In this document: piece by piece, positions 56,610 through 64,000 of the stretch
Numbering within the stretch: position 1 is the first letter of the stretch
Layout: each line of letters opens with the position of its first letter
Translations under genes and position numbers: made by a program
Source of the DNA: Acinetobacter sp. GSS19
Lineage (GTDB): Bacteria > Pseudomonadota > Gammaproteobacteria > Pseudomonadales > Moraxellaceae
NCBI RefSeq assembly: GCF_028621895.1
Contig: NZ_CP117520.1
Span: forward strand, 1,674,001 to 1,738,000
Direction of reading: 5' to 3'
Length of the DNA: 64,000 nucleotides
Notes under the pieces: model-generated
Seen by the model: the letters and a program-made list of their open reading frames with translations, nothing else
Told to the model about the DNA's origin: nothing
Database searches by the model: none

Positions 56610-58226
56610 TTATAGACGAACCAATGGCAAAATCTGTTCAGCCAGTTCTTCGGCAGTTTCAGCAGTCAAGCTAACATCCGTGCCTTCAGCAACTGCAGTA
56701 ATCACCACGATACCAGTTTCACGCAATAAAGCCACCTGCTCAGCCGTTAAGCCCACTTTGGCAATGGCGACGATACCATTTTGCAACAGCAGGCTTTCAA
56801 TCGCTTGCGCCTGTTCCAATGCTTTTTCAGGTACAGTCACCGCAGCCGGTTTTTGTCCTAGACGTGCAGCACGGTCTTCAGCAGAAACAGGTTTTGCATG
56901 CGCAGACCATTCTACCGACTCTTCCACCATCCCTGCACCGATCGTCACGTTATTTAAACGATCAATGAAGATAAATGCACCGGTATAACGGCTGTCCTGA
57001 TAACGATCGAAGACCACTGGGGCATCAAATTCAATCGTCACATCCGCAATCGCATTGAGATCGAGATGATCCACCTGCATATGCTCAAGTGTATTCACGT
57101 TCACGCGGTAGTTAATTGCAGTCACTTTGGCAGGAACGGTTTGTGTTCCCACTTTCAGATTATACAGTTTACCGATGACTAGGGGCTGGTCATTCATCCA
57201 GACCACAGTCGCACGCACTGAGCGTGAAATATGTGGGGCTTCCTGATCCGCACGCACCAGCATGTTGCCACGTGACACATCAATTTCGTCATTCAGCGTC
57301 AATGTCACCGCCTGACCAGCTATCGCGTGTTGCAAATTGCCATCAAAGGTCACGATTTCTTTAATCGTTGAACGTTTGCCGGATGGAAGTGCAATGATTT
57401 CCTCACCCACGCTGACATCACCGAGCGCAATCGTACCAGCAAAACCACGGAAATCCAGGTTCGGACGGTTAACATATTGCACCGGGAAGCGGAAATCATG
57501 CTTGGCAGAACCACGGTTGATTTCTACAGTTTCCAAAATCCCCATCAAGGTTTCACCTTGATACCATGGGGTATTGGCAGACTTGTTCACGACGTTATCG
57601 CCATTCAAGGCAGAAATTGGCGCAAACAAAATATTGCTTGGTTTGCGGTCAACCAACTGGTTGACGAATTCTTGGTATTGCGCCTGAATCTCGTTGAAAC
57701 GTGCTTCAGAGAATTCCACCAAATCCATTTTATTGATCGCCACCACGATATTTTTAATACCGAGCAGGCTGGCAATATAGGTATGACGGCGGGTCTGGGT
57801 TTGCACACCATAACGCGCATCAATCAGGATAATCGCAAGGTCACAGGTCGACGCACCGGTCGCCATGTTACGCGTGTACTGCTCATGTCCCGGAGTATCA
57901 GCAATGATGAACTTGCGTTTTTCTGTCGAGAAATAGCGGTACGCAACATCGATGGTAATCCCCTGCTCACGTTCCGCTTGTAAGCCATCAACGAGTAACG
58001 CAAGGTCAGGCGCATCACCGGTAGTACCGACTTTTTTACTGTCACGGGTCACGGCTTGTAACTGATCTTCATAGATCAGTTTTGAATCATACAGCAAGCG
58101 ACCAATCAGGGTACTTTTACCATCATCCACGTTACCGCAGGTCAAAAAGCGTAATAAGTCTTTACTTTCGTGCTGTTTTAAATAGGCCAGAATATCCTGG
58201 CTAATCAGGTCAGACTGATGAGACAT
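56610..58226 (-). CDS. cysN: Sulfate adenylyltransferase GTPase subunit, with unusual C-terminal tail
   Basis: A 538-residue subunit that couples GTP hydrolysis to ATP sulfurylase activity. The G1 motif G-N-V-D-D-G-K-S-T is near residue 32, and the G3/G4 motifs D-T-P-G-H-E and N-K-M-D follow. Typical CysN is about 475 residues; here residues 461-538 form an added tail that lacks the P-loop of APS kinase but resembles later parts of CysC. It follows cysD by 29 bases. Induced by sulfur limitation in relatives. Confidence 0.96.
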   Translation of the reverse strand: MSHQSDLISQDILAYLKQHESKDLLRFLTCGNVDDGKSTLIGRLLYDSKLIYEDQLQAVTRDSKKVGTTGDAPDLALLVDGLQAEREQGITIDVAYRYFSTEKRKFIIADTPGHEQYTRNMATGASTCDLAIILIDARYGVQTQTRRHTYIASLLGIKNIVVAINKMDLVEFSEARFNEIQAQYQEFVNQLVDRKPSNILFAPISALNGDNVVNKSANTPWYQGETLMGILETVEINRGSAKHDFRFPVQYVNRPNLDFRGFAGTIALGDVSVGEEIIALPSGKRSTIKEIVTFDGNLQHAIAGQAVTLTLNDEIDVSRGNMLVRADQEAPHISRSVRATVVWMNDQPLVIGKLYNLKVGTQTVPAKVTAINYRVNVNTLEHMQVDHLDLNAIADVTIEFDAPVVFDRYQDSRYTGAFIFIDRLNNVTIGAGMVEESVEWSAHAKPVSAEDRAARLGQKPAAVTVPEKALEQAQAIESLLLQNGIVAIAKVGLTAEQVALLRETGIVVITAVAEGTDVSLTAETAEELAEQILPLVRL

Positions 58227-58255
58227 GGCTCAGCTCCACAAATCTTAGAAACGTT

Positions 58256-59179
58256 TTAGAAATAGCCTTCTTGCTTTTTCTTTTCCATCGAACCCGCCTC
58301 ATCATGGTCAATCATACGACCCTGACGTTCGGAGCTTGTGGTTAAAAGCATTTCCTGAATAATGTCCGGCAAGGTATCCGCTGTGGATTCCACTGCACCC
58401 GTTAATGGGTAACAACCCAAGGTACGGAAACGGACCGATTTCATTTGTGGGACTTCACCTTCATGGAGTGGCATACGCTCATCATCCACCATGATCAAGG
58501 TACCGCTACGCTCCACCACAGGACGTTCTGCAGCGAAGTACAAAGGCACCAACGGAATCTGCTCAAGATAGATGTATTGCCAGATATCCAGTTCAGTCCA
58601 GTTCGACAATGGGAAAACACGGATGCTTTCACCCTTGTTCACTTTACCGTTGTAGATATTCCACAATTCTGGACGCTGGTTTTTTGGATCCCAGCGATGT
58701 TTGCTGTCACGGAAAGAATACACACGCTCTTTGGCACGCGACTTTTCTTCATCACGACGTGCACCACCAAAAGCAGCATCAAAACCGTATTTGTCCAAAG
58801 CCTGTTTCAGACCTTGAGTTTTCATGATGTCGGTGTATTTCGAGCTGCCATGGTCAAACGGATTAATCCCCGCGTCCACCCCTTCCTTATTTTGATGCAC
58901 AATCAGATCAAAGCCATGTTTTTTGGCCATGTCATCACGGAACTTGATCATGTCGCGGAATTTCCAGCCGGTATCGACATGCAATAAAGGGAAAGGTAGT
59001 TTTGCAGGATAGAACGCTTTCAAGGCAAGGTGCAGCATCACTGCTGAATCTTTACCAATCGAATACAACATCACCGGATTTTCAAATTCGGCAGCAACCT
59101 CACGAATAATGTGGATGCTTTCAGCTTCTAACTGTTTAAGATGTGTAAGTCTTTCCTCAGTTGGAGGAACGATTGCCAT
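58256..59179 (-). CDS. cysD: Sulfate adenylyltransferase small subunit
   Basis: A 307-residue PP-loop enzyme forming APS from sulfate and ATP. Motifs are [10 protein letters not shown] near residue 42, H-V-D-T-G-W-K-F and [15 protein letters not shown]. Length is normal. It is the first gene of cysDN. Upstream on its strand lies a TATAAT (59250-59255) with no good -35, as expected for a promoter needing an activator such as CysB. Confidence 0.98.
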   Translation of the reverse strand: MAIVPPTEERLTHLKQLEAESIHIIREVAAEFENPVMLYSIGKDSAVMLHLALKAFYPAKLPFPLLHVDTGWKFRDMIKFRDDMAKKHGFDLIVHQNKEGVDAGINPFDHGSSKYTDIMKTQGLKQALDKYGFDAAFGGARRDEEKSRAKERVYSFRDSKHRWDPKNQRPELWNIYNGKVNKGESIRVFPLSNWTELDIWQYIYLEQIPLVPLYFAAERPVVERSGTLIMVDDERMPLHEGEVPQMKSVRFRTLGCYPLTGAVESTADTLPDIIQEMLLTTSSERQGRMIDHDEAGSMEKKKQEGYF

Positions 59180-59569
59180 AACAACTCCGGATGTATCTGT
59201 GTTTCAAGATGAGTGTGATGCTTTATTCAGCATCATACAAATGATATTCATTATAGTGATGAACAAATCATTCCTTTTGCATTGTTTGTGATATTGATAT
59301 TCCAATTCATCATATAACCTTGGTCTAAAGGCCTGGTGACTTTTTATTCCTTGGCTAGCCTAGAATACAAGATAAACAACCTATTCTCTCTATTTATACA
59401 AACAACCCACCTAAAAACTTTAAGTTTTCAGCTTTGTTCCCTACCCTGACCAGTTATTGTGCACAGTAATCAGCTTATCGCTCTAAACTCTAGCAGTACA
59501 ATCAACTCTTTGTTTCAATGCACAAAGCCTTTACATTACAAGATAAAGCATTTTTTCACAGGGCTCATC
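59180..59569. other. Divergent intergenic region upstream of cysD
   Basis: About 390 AT-rich bases. A hairpin or operator TGATGC/GCATCA (59216-59235) and a TATAAT on the minus strand (59250-59255) are relevant to cysD. The other half holds no clear signal and no gene. Confidence 0.55.
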
Positions 59570-60103
59570 ATGACGCTTTCTGTCCAACAGACTAAAACAC
59601 AACTTGAAGCTGCCCATGTGGCAGGTTTTATCTATCAGCAAGACAATCTCCTGGTACTACAAGAACCGCTTACCCCGGAGGGCAAGGATCAGAATGTCTT
59701 TATCCAGCATGATGAAACGGCTGATCAGCTCGGGATCCAGTTTGGGATCAAAGTTGTTGAAGAGCAGATTGAATTACTGATTGGCATTACCCATAGCAAT
59801 CAAGATAAAAGTTATGAAATCGGCGCGGGCAATCTCAGAGGTGAACAACGTGCCTTTAACCTCCTTTATGCATTTTATAATTATCCGAAAGGCTTTTATC
59901 TGCTACGCCTACCTTTAATGAGCGATGCAGAAAGTTTGCAAGATGCACTCGACAGTCAACTGTTCCAACTGGAACAGATGGCATTTTTAAATAGCGCAGT
60001 TAAAACCAATGCATTGGGTGAGCAAAGTTACTGGATGAAATCATTTATTGTGCAGCAAAGTCTGGACATGCAACAGCGTTTACGAGCTGCGTTAAATGAC
60101 TAA
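59570..60103 (+). CDS. Conserved-looking protein of unknown function (177 residues)
   Basis: The ATG at 59570 begins M-T-L-S-V-Q-Q-T-K and is preferred to an upstream start that adds an atypical segment. The product is soluble, without signal or membrane segments. It has an alternating strand/helix pattern, with G-I-T-H-S-N-Q-D-K-S-Y-E-I-G-A-G-N-L-R-G in the middle and a long C-terminal helix. I do not recognise its family. It stands alone between cysD and lysS. Confidence 0.65.
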   Translation: MTLSVQQTKTQLEAAHVAGFIYQQDNLLVLQEPLTPEGKDQNVFIQHDETADQLGIQFGIKVVEEQIELLIGITHSNQDKSYEIGAGNLRGEQRAFNLLYAFYNYPKGFYLLRLPLMSDAESLQDALDSQLFQLEQMAFLNSAVKTNALGEQSYWMKSFIVQQSLDMQQRLRAALND

Positions 60104-60114
60104 TACACAGCCAT

Positions 60115-60146
60115 AAAAAATCCCCTCGATTGTGAGGGGATTTTTT
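60115..60146. terminator. Bidirectional terminator between the 177-residue gene and lysS
   Basis: AATCCCCTC and GAGGGGATT around GATTGT, with A6 and T6 flanks and the CCATAAAAAA motif. Confidence 0.94.
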
Positions 60147-60159
60147 GTATCCGTAAAAA

Positions 60160-61689
60160 TTAAGCTTCTTTACGGCGCATATGCGGGAACAAGATCACAT
60201 CACGAATACTTGGCGCATCAGCAAAGATCATCACTAGACGGTCAATACCAATCCCCTCACCTGCTGTTGGAGGAAGACCGTATTCCAGTGCTTCAACAAA
60301 CTCGGCGTCATAATGCATGGCTTCATCATCACCGGCATCTTTTTCAGCGACTTGCGCCTGGAAGCGTTCTGCCTGATCAATCGGGTCATTCAGCTCGCTG
60401 AAACCATTGGCCAGTTCACGACCACCGATAAAGAACTCGAAACGATCGGTGATGTGCGGATTTTCATCATTACGGCGTGCCAGAGGCGAAGTTTCCGCTG
60501 GATATTCGGTAATGAAGGTTGGCTGACGTAATTTGGTTTCGACGGTTTCTTCAAACACGATGGTCTGCAATTTACCCAAGCCGAAAGAAGGTTTCACTTC
60601 TTCTTTCAGCACATCCTTGATGAACTTCGCCAGGAACTCACGGTCACTGACATTTTCAGGGGTAAATTCCGGATTATGTTCAAGGATCGCATCAAACATG
60701 GAAATCTTCTTGTATGGACCTTTGAAGTGGAACACTTCACCCTGATACGGCACATCGGTTGAACCCAAAATGTCGTGTGCCAATTTTTCCAGCATGTCTT
60801 CAGTCAAGGCCATCAAATCTTTGTAATCCGCATAAGCCTGATAGAATTCAATCATGGTGAATTCTGGGTTATGACGGGTCGATACACCTTCATTACGGAA
60901 ATTACGGTTGATTTCGAAAACACGTTCAAAACCGCCAACCACCAAACGTTTCAAATAGAGTTCCGGTGCGATACGCAAGAACAATGGCATATCCAAAGCG
61001 TTATGATGCGTTTCAAACGGACGCGCTGAAGCACCACCCGGAATGATATGCATCATCGGGGTTTCCACTTCCATAAAACGGTGTTGGGTCAAATAGTGAC
61101 GAATACCCGCGACCACTTTGGCACGAATTTCAAAGGTACGGCGTGTTTCTTCATTCACGATCAAGTCTAAATAACGCTTACGGTATTTGACTTCAGTATC
61201 GGTCAAACCATGGAATTTGTCAGGAAGCGGACGTAAAGACTTGGTCAACAGTTCACAGGCTTCAAGGTGCACATACAAGTCACCTTTACCTGAACGACCG
61301 ATATAACCTTCCGCTGCGATAATGTCCCCCAGGTCGAGTGACTTGATCATCGCCAATGTCGCTTCAGGTAAACCTTTACGGTCCACATACAACTGGATAC
61401 GACCACTCATGTCTTGAATGACCATGAAAGAGCCACGGTTCAACATGACGCGACCCGCAACTTTTACATAGACTTTTTCACCTGATTCAATTTCTTCTTT
61501 GCTTTTTCCGTGAAACTCAGCTTGTAAGTCCGCTGCATAATGCTCACGTTTAAAGGTATTTGGCCAAGGGCTTGTGCCGTTTTCTTGCGCCTGCGCTTGA
61601 ATTTGCTTTAACTTGGCATGACGCTGTGCAATTAAATCGTTTTCGGAAATTTGTTGTTCAGAAGTCGATTGAGCGTTGTGTTGCGTCAT
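60160..61689 (-). CDS. lysS: Lysyl-tRNA synthetase (class II)
   Basis: A 509-residue class II synthetase with an N-terminal OB-fold anticodon domain (about 60-165; [15 protein letters not shown]) and a C-terminal catalytic domain. Motif 2 is [11 protein letters not shown] and motif 3 is G-I-G-I-D-R-L-V-M. The second ATG (61689) is better spaced from GAGG. Monocistronic. Confidence 0.98.
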   Translation of the reverse strand: MTQHNAQSTSEQQISENDLIAQRHAKLKQIQAQAQENGTSPWPNTFKREHYAADLQAEFHGKSKEEIESGEKVYVKVAGRVMLNRGSFMVIQDMSGRIQLYVDRKGLPEATLAMIKSLDLGDIIAAEGYIGRSGKGDLYVHLEACELLTKSLRPLPDKFHGLTDTEVKYRKRYLDLIVNEETRRTFEIRAKVVAGIRHYLTQHRFMEVETPMMHIIPGGASARPFETHHNALDMPLFLRIAPELYLKRLVVGGFERVFEINRNFRNEGVSTRHNPEFTMIEFYQAYADYKDLMALTEDMLEKLAHDILGSTDVPYQGEVFHFKGPYKKISMFDAILEHNPEFTPENVSDREFLAKFIKDVLKEEVKPSFGLGKLQTIVFEETVETKLRQPTFITEYPAETSPLARRNDENPHITDRFEFFIGGRELANGFSELNDPIDQAERFQAQVAEKDAGDDEAMHYDAEFVEALEYGLPPTAGEGIGIDRLVMIFADAPSIRDVILFPHMRRKEA

Positions 61690-61953
61690 CATCTGCCTCG
61701 AAAAATTTAAATAAAAAAGAAGTCGTATAGCATAGCAGAATTACAAAAAATTTCGAATCTATTGACCACAACACGACTAAAAAATAATTTTTACATTTTC
61801 ACAACGTTTGTGGGCAGTTTTGCACCATTGCCTTAGACCAATAGCTAAGTGGCAGCCCGAAAAGCTGTTCGTAGAATGAAGGTCGATGAAAGTTCTCGGT
61901 GCTTTCTTCTTTTTATCTTTGCTAATTTTTATTTTTGATTGCGTGACATAATA
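61690..61953. other. Divergent intergenic region upstream of lysS
   Basis: About 260 bases with no gene. Promoters of lysS and the hydrolase gene must lie here, but no clear pair was identified. No T-box or other riboswitch is seen. Confidence 0.5.
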
Positions 61954-62466
61954 ATGAACGAAAGCACTATCAAGATTCTGTTCTTGCATGGCTTGGACTC
62001 CTCAAAGGACTCCACCAAGTTCCATGCCATTCATTCTGACAACAAGTTTTGTATTGAAGTCGATTACCGCAACCTCAACTTTGCCACCGTACAAGCCTTC
62101 TACAGTGAAATTATTGCCAAAATTAAACCCCAACTGCTGGTCGGTCATTGCTTGGGGGGCTATTGGGCATTAAAAATGTCAGCACAGCATGGGCTGGCAG
62201 CAGTGGTGGCCAATCCAAACTTATCTCCCGATTTTCGTGATGACTACCCACCCATCAATGAGCAGGATCTGGATCATGACATTCCGCAAATGGCCTATTT
62301 GGAACTTGGCGATGAAATCCTGGATATGAACCAGGTACTGGCGCAACTTGAACCCTTTATGCTGATCGAAACCTTTGCCGGCGGACATCACCGTCTTGAG
62401 CATCCCGAAAACACCAATGGTTTAATTGAACAAGTCAGCAAACAGCTGTTATCAGCCACTTTGTAA
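61954..62466 (+). CDS. YcfP/YqiA-family alpha/beta-hydrolase with cysteine in the nucleophile elbow
   Basis: A 170-residue small alpha/beta-hydrolase-fold protein. The family features are the I-L-F-L-H-G-L-D-S-S start, V-G-H-C-L-G-G-Y-W-A nucleophile elbow and V-A-N-P-N-L-S-P, and a late histidine in G-G-H-H-R-L. The expected serine of the G-x-S-x-G motif is cysteine here. The ATG at 61954 is chosen over an upstream TTG. Substrate unknown. Convergent with apt. Confidence 0.82.
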   Translation: MNESTIKILFLHGLDSSKDSTKFHAIHSDNKFCIEVDYRNLNFATVQAFYSEIIAKIKPQLLVGHCLGGYWALKMSAQHGLAAVVANPNLSPDFRDDYPPINEQDLDHDIPQMAYLELGDEILDMNQVLAQLEPFMLIETFAGGHHRLEHPENTNGLIEQVSKQLLSATL

Positions 62467-62495
62467 TGGATGCCACGTTGCTCAAAATTCAGGCA

Positions 62496-62526
62496 TAAAA
62501 AAAGCCTTGTACAAACAAGACTTTTT
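62496..62526. terminator. Bidirectional terminator between hydrolase and apt genes
   Basis: AAAGCCTTGT and ACAAGACTTT with one mismatch around ACAA, with flanking A and T runs and the GGCATAAAAAA motif. Confidence 0.88.
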
Positions 62527-62538
62527 AAATGATATGAC

Positions 62539-63081
62539 TTAAGCAACTTTTTTGGCTTCAGCCTGTGTCGTATTAAGTACTGGCCAGATCGGTAGGCCTA
62601 AGTCACGGTGCATATGCGGTAAATCCAACAAAATGCTCGCACCTAAAACAGTATGCTCACATTTCTCGGCCAATTGACGCACCGCTTTTAACGTACCACC
62701 CGTCGCCAAAACGTCATCCACAATAATGACTTTTTGGGGTGCTACATCAGCTGCCATTTCCAAACGGTCGACACCATATTCCAAGCTATAACCCACACCC
62801 ACAACTGGCGGTGGCAGTTTACCTGCTTTACGAACCAAAAGTAGGCCCTTTTCTAAACGCTGCGCGAGCAAACTGGCCAACACAAAACCACGTGCTTCCA
62901 CAGCAACAAAACTTTCTACTTCATCCAACATGTCCTGCGGCATGTTTGCAATTAATGCATCCGCCAATGAAGCCAAGTTTTGCATAAACAACGGTGTCAG
63001 ATCATAAAAGCAGATACCTGGTTTTGGGAAATCTTGCACTGTACGGATGTTCGACCAAAGTGTAGCTGACAAATTCATCAT
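62539..63081 (-). CDS. apt: Adenine phosphoribosyltransferase
   Basis: A 180-residue purine salvage enzyme that joins adenine to PRPP to form AMP. Conserved residues include F-P-K-P-G-I-C-F-Y-D-L-T-P-L, E-A-R-G-F-V-L-A and the PRPP motif V-I-I-V-D-D-V-L-A-T-G-G-T. The start at 63081 fits family length; a longer frame to 63111 is less likely. Ribosome site weak. Confidence 0.95.
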   Translation of the reverse strand: MMNLSATLWSNIRTVQDFPKPGICFYDLTPLFMQNLASLADALIANMPQDMLDEVESFVAVEARGFVLASLLAQRLEKGLLLVRKAGKLPPPVVGVGYSLEYGVDRLEMAADVAPQKVIIVDDVLATGGTLKAVRQLAEKCEHTVLGASILLDLPHMHRDLGLPIWPVLNTTQAEAKKVA

Positions 63082-63568
63082 GGGAGAGGAAAGCAAAATA
63101 AGAAGACGCACAAATTTTAACGCTTAAAATGATCAATGCCTAGCCAAAAAAGGACGGTTAAGACACTTGGAAATTTAGTTATTTATATAACTTATTGATT
63201 TTATTACACCCATTTTTTTAAATTATATTGGGTATATTATTTACTTATTATAGAATACATGAAAAGTTCATTTTTAGCTGTTAGACCATGGTCTAAATCA
63301 CCCCTTCTGCACTTTTTTAAGCGATTTTAGAACCCGCCTCTCCGAACTCTAGCTTTCTCTATAACCCTCAATTGAATCATCATAGAAAGTTTATCGCGCG
63401 ATCTCAAAATAATTCTGCCAGCAACGCAGGAGAATCGCTGAGATTCACTTTACTTTGCCGATAGAACTGCGTAAAAATTCAATTAATCTATGGCAACGGT
63501 CATATGTTTAAACCTTATTGCGGTGAATGGTAAAAATCCGCTATAGCCATCAGTGTTGGGAGAATTGA
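63082..63568. other. Long intergenic region upstream of rubA with a palindrome
   Basis: About 490 bases without a convincing gene. It holds a very AT-rich stretch (63170-63270), the perfect palindrome TTAGACCATGGTCTAA (63281-63296), an inverted repeat GAATC/GATTC (63432-63446) and a weak TTGCGG (63518) and TATAGC (63542) pair 18 bases apart that could be the rubA promoter. Confidence 0.6.
63281..63296. promoter_or_regulatory. Perfect 16-base palindrome, TetR/NemR-type operator candidate
   Basis: TTAGACCATGGTCTAA is fully self-complementary and resembles the TAGACC/GGTCTA operators of TetR-family regulators such as NemR. It lies about 270 bases before rubA with no regulator gene adjacent in the window. 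Confidence 0.5.
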
Positions 63569-63733
63569 ATGAAAAAGTATCAATGCATCGTGTGTGGATG
63601 GATTTATGATGAAGCACTCGGTTGGCCGCAAGATGGCATTGCTCCAGGTACAAAATGGGAAGATGTACCAGAAGATTGGACCTGCCCAGACTGTGGCGTC
63701 TCCAAAGCAGATTTTGAGATGATTGAAGTCTAA
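63569..63733 (+). CDS. rubA: Rubredoxin
   Basis: A 54-residue iron protein, [10 protein letters not shown] to the end. The single iron is held by Cys6, Cys9, Cys39 and Cys42 in two C-x-x-C-G motifs (C-I-V-C-G and C-P-D-C-G). It shuttles electrons from rubredoxin reductase to membrane alkane hydroxylase. The ATG is preceded by GGGAG. rubB follows 61 bases later, as in other Acinetobacter; a terminator-like hairpin lies between. Confidence 0.95.
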   Translation: MKKYQCIVCGWIYDEALGWPQDGIAPGTKWEDVPEDWTCPDCGVSKADFEMIEV

Positions 63734-63742
63734 TTGAGAATC

Positions 63743-63773
63743 AAAGACCATGTTTTCATGGTCTTTTTTTATG
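63743..63773 (+). terminator. Terminator-like hairpin between rubA and rubB
   Basis: AAAGACCATG and CATGGTCTTT around TTTT, followed by a T-run and ATGAC. It could reduce rubB expression relative to rubA. Confidence 0.85.
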
Positions 63774-63794
63774 ACACCTGCCGAGATTTTATCT

Positions 63795-64000
63795 ATGCAA
63801 AATAATCTTCATCCTATCGTTATTATTGGTTCGGGCATGGCGGGTTATACCGTGGCGCGTGAAATCCGCAAACTGAGCCCTGAACAAGCGCTGGTGATGA
63901 TTTGCGCCGATGACGCTACCAACTACGCAAAACCAACTTTATCCAATGCCTTGGTCGGCAAAAAAGCACCTGAAAATATCGCATTGGGCGATGCTGCAAA
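63795..64000 (+). CDS. rubB: Rubredoxin-NAD+ reductase (partial, N-terminal)
   Basis: Only the first 68 residues or so lie in the window. The frame begins M-Q-N-N-L-H-P-I-V-I-I-G-S-G-M-A-G-Y, an FAD Rossmann motif, and continues A-K-P-T-L-S-N-A-L, matching rubredoxin reductases of the pyridine nucleotide-disulfide family. It passes electrons from NADH to rubredoxin for alkane oxidation. No strong ribosome site is visible just upstream. It runs off the end of the window. Confidence 0.9.
   Translation, partial: MQNNLHPIVIIGSGMAGYTVAREIRKLSPEQALVMICADDATNYAKPTLSNALVGKKAPENIALGDAA

Noticed and set aside
63515..63751. Leftward open frame opposite rubA
   Set aside because: It is the antisense of the rubredoxin gene, whose cysteine motifs prove the coding strand.

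Overview
This 64 kb window is a stretch of chromosome from a gammaproteobacterium of the Moraxellaceae, almost certainly Acinetobacter. The support is the protein families and gene pairs (rubA-rubB, GTP-type pckG, carA-carB-greA next to yhbY/rlmE/ftsH/folP), the moderate GC with AT-rich intergenic regions, and the protein sequences themselves. I see no insertion sequence, prophage, integron or CRISPR array. The window is mainly core genome with a scattering of poorly characterised envelope, metal-handling and transport genes.

Layout. 1-7.4 kb: end of trpD, trpC, an Smr protein, folE, a cupin, then leftward DUF4105 and DUF3015 envelope proteins, a DUF817 membrane protein and hemE. 7.5-14 kb: a periplasmic L,D-transpeptidase, a KtrAB-type potassium uptake pair, the ric/ytfE Fe-S repair protein, an ArsO-like monooxygenase and a CDF metal exporter. 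14-20.4 kb: tRNA-Ser, greB, two lytic transglycosylases, SCP2, ttcA and htpX, with a DnaA-box cluster at about 18.1 kb. 20.4-29.8 kb: DUF4112 plus an RND pump lacking adjacent partners, a secreted metallo-beta-lactamase-fold hydrolase resembling methyl parathion hydrolase, dgkA, groESL, and a phosphoesterase/lipid-kinase pair. 30-35.4 kb: pckG, a lipoprotein, a methyltransferase, folD, tRNA-Cys and two identical tRNA-Leu genes. 35-46 kb: folP, ftsH and rlmE leftward; yhbY, a DOMON-like gene, carA, carB and greA rightward. 46-64 kb: acetyltransferase, universal stress protein, Na+/H+ antiporter, zinc peptidase, DUF808, trpS, quinone oxidoreductase, thioredoxin, LysR/BenE divergent pair, cysDN, lysS, apt, rubA and the start of rubB.

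Themes. Several genes concern the envelope (L,D-transpeptidase, two lytic transglycosylases, RND pump, DUF4105 barrel, HtpX, FtsH). Others form recognisable units: cysDN for sulfate activation, carAB for carbamoyl phosphate, groESL behind a heat-shock promoter, ktrAB for potassium, rubAB for electron delivery to alkane hydroxylase. The most interesting non-coding signals are a structured carA leader with nested terminator-like hairpins and a 15-codon reading frame whose stop overlaps the TTG start of carA; two mutually exclusive hairpins before greA; a DnaA-box cluster beside an AT-rich tract; and a perfect palindrome upstream of rubA. No complete undescribed system stands out; the findings are individual leads.
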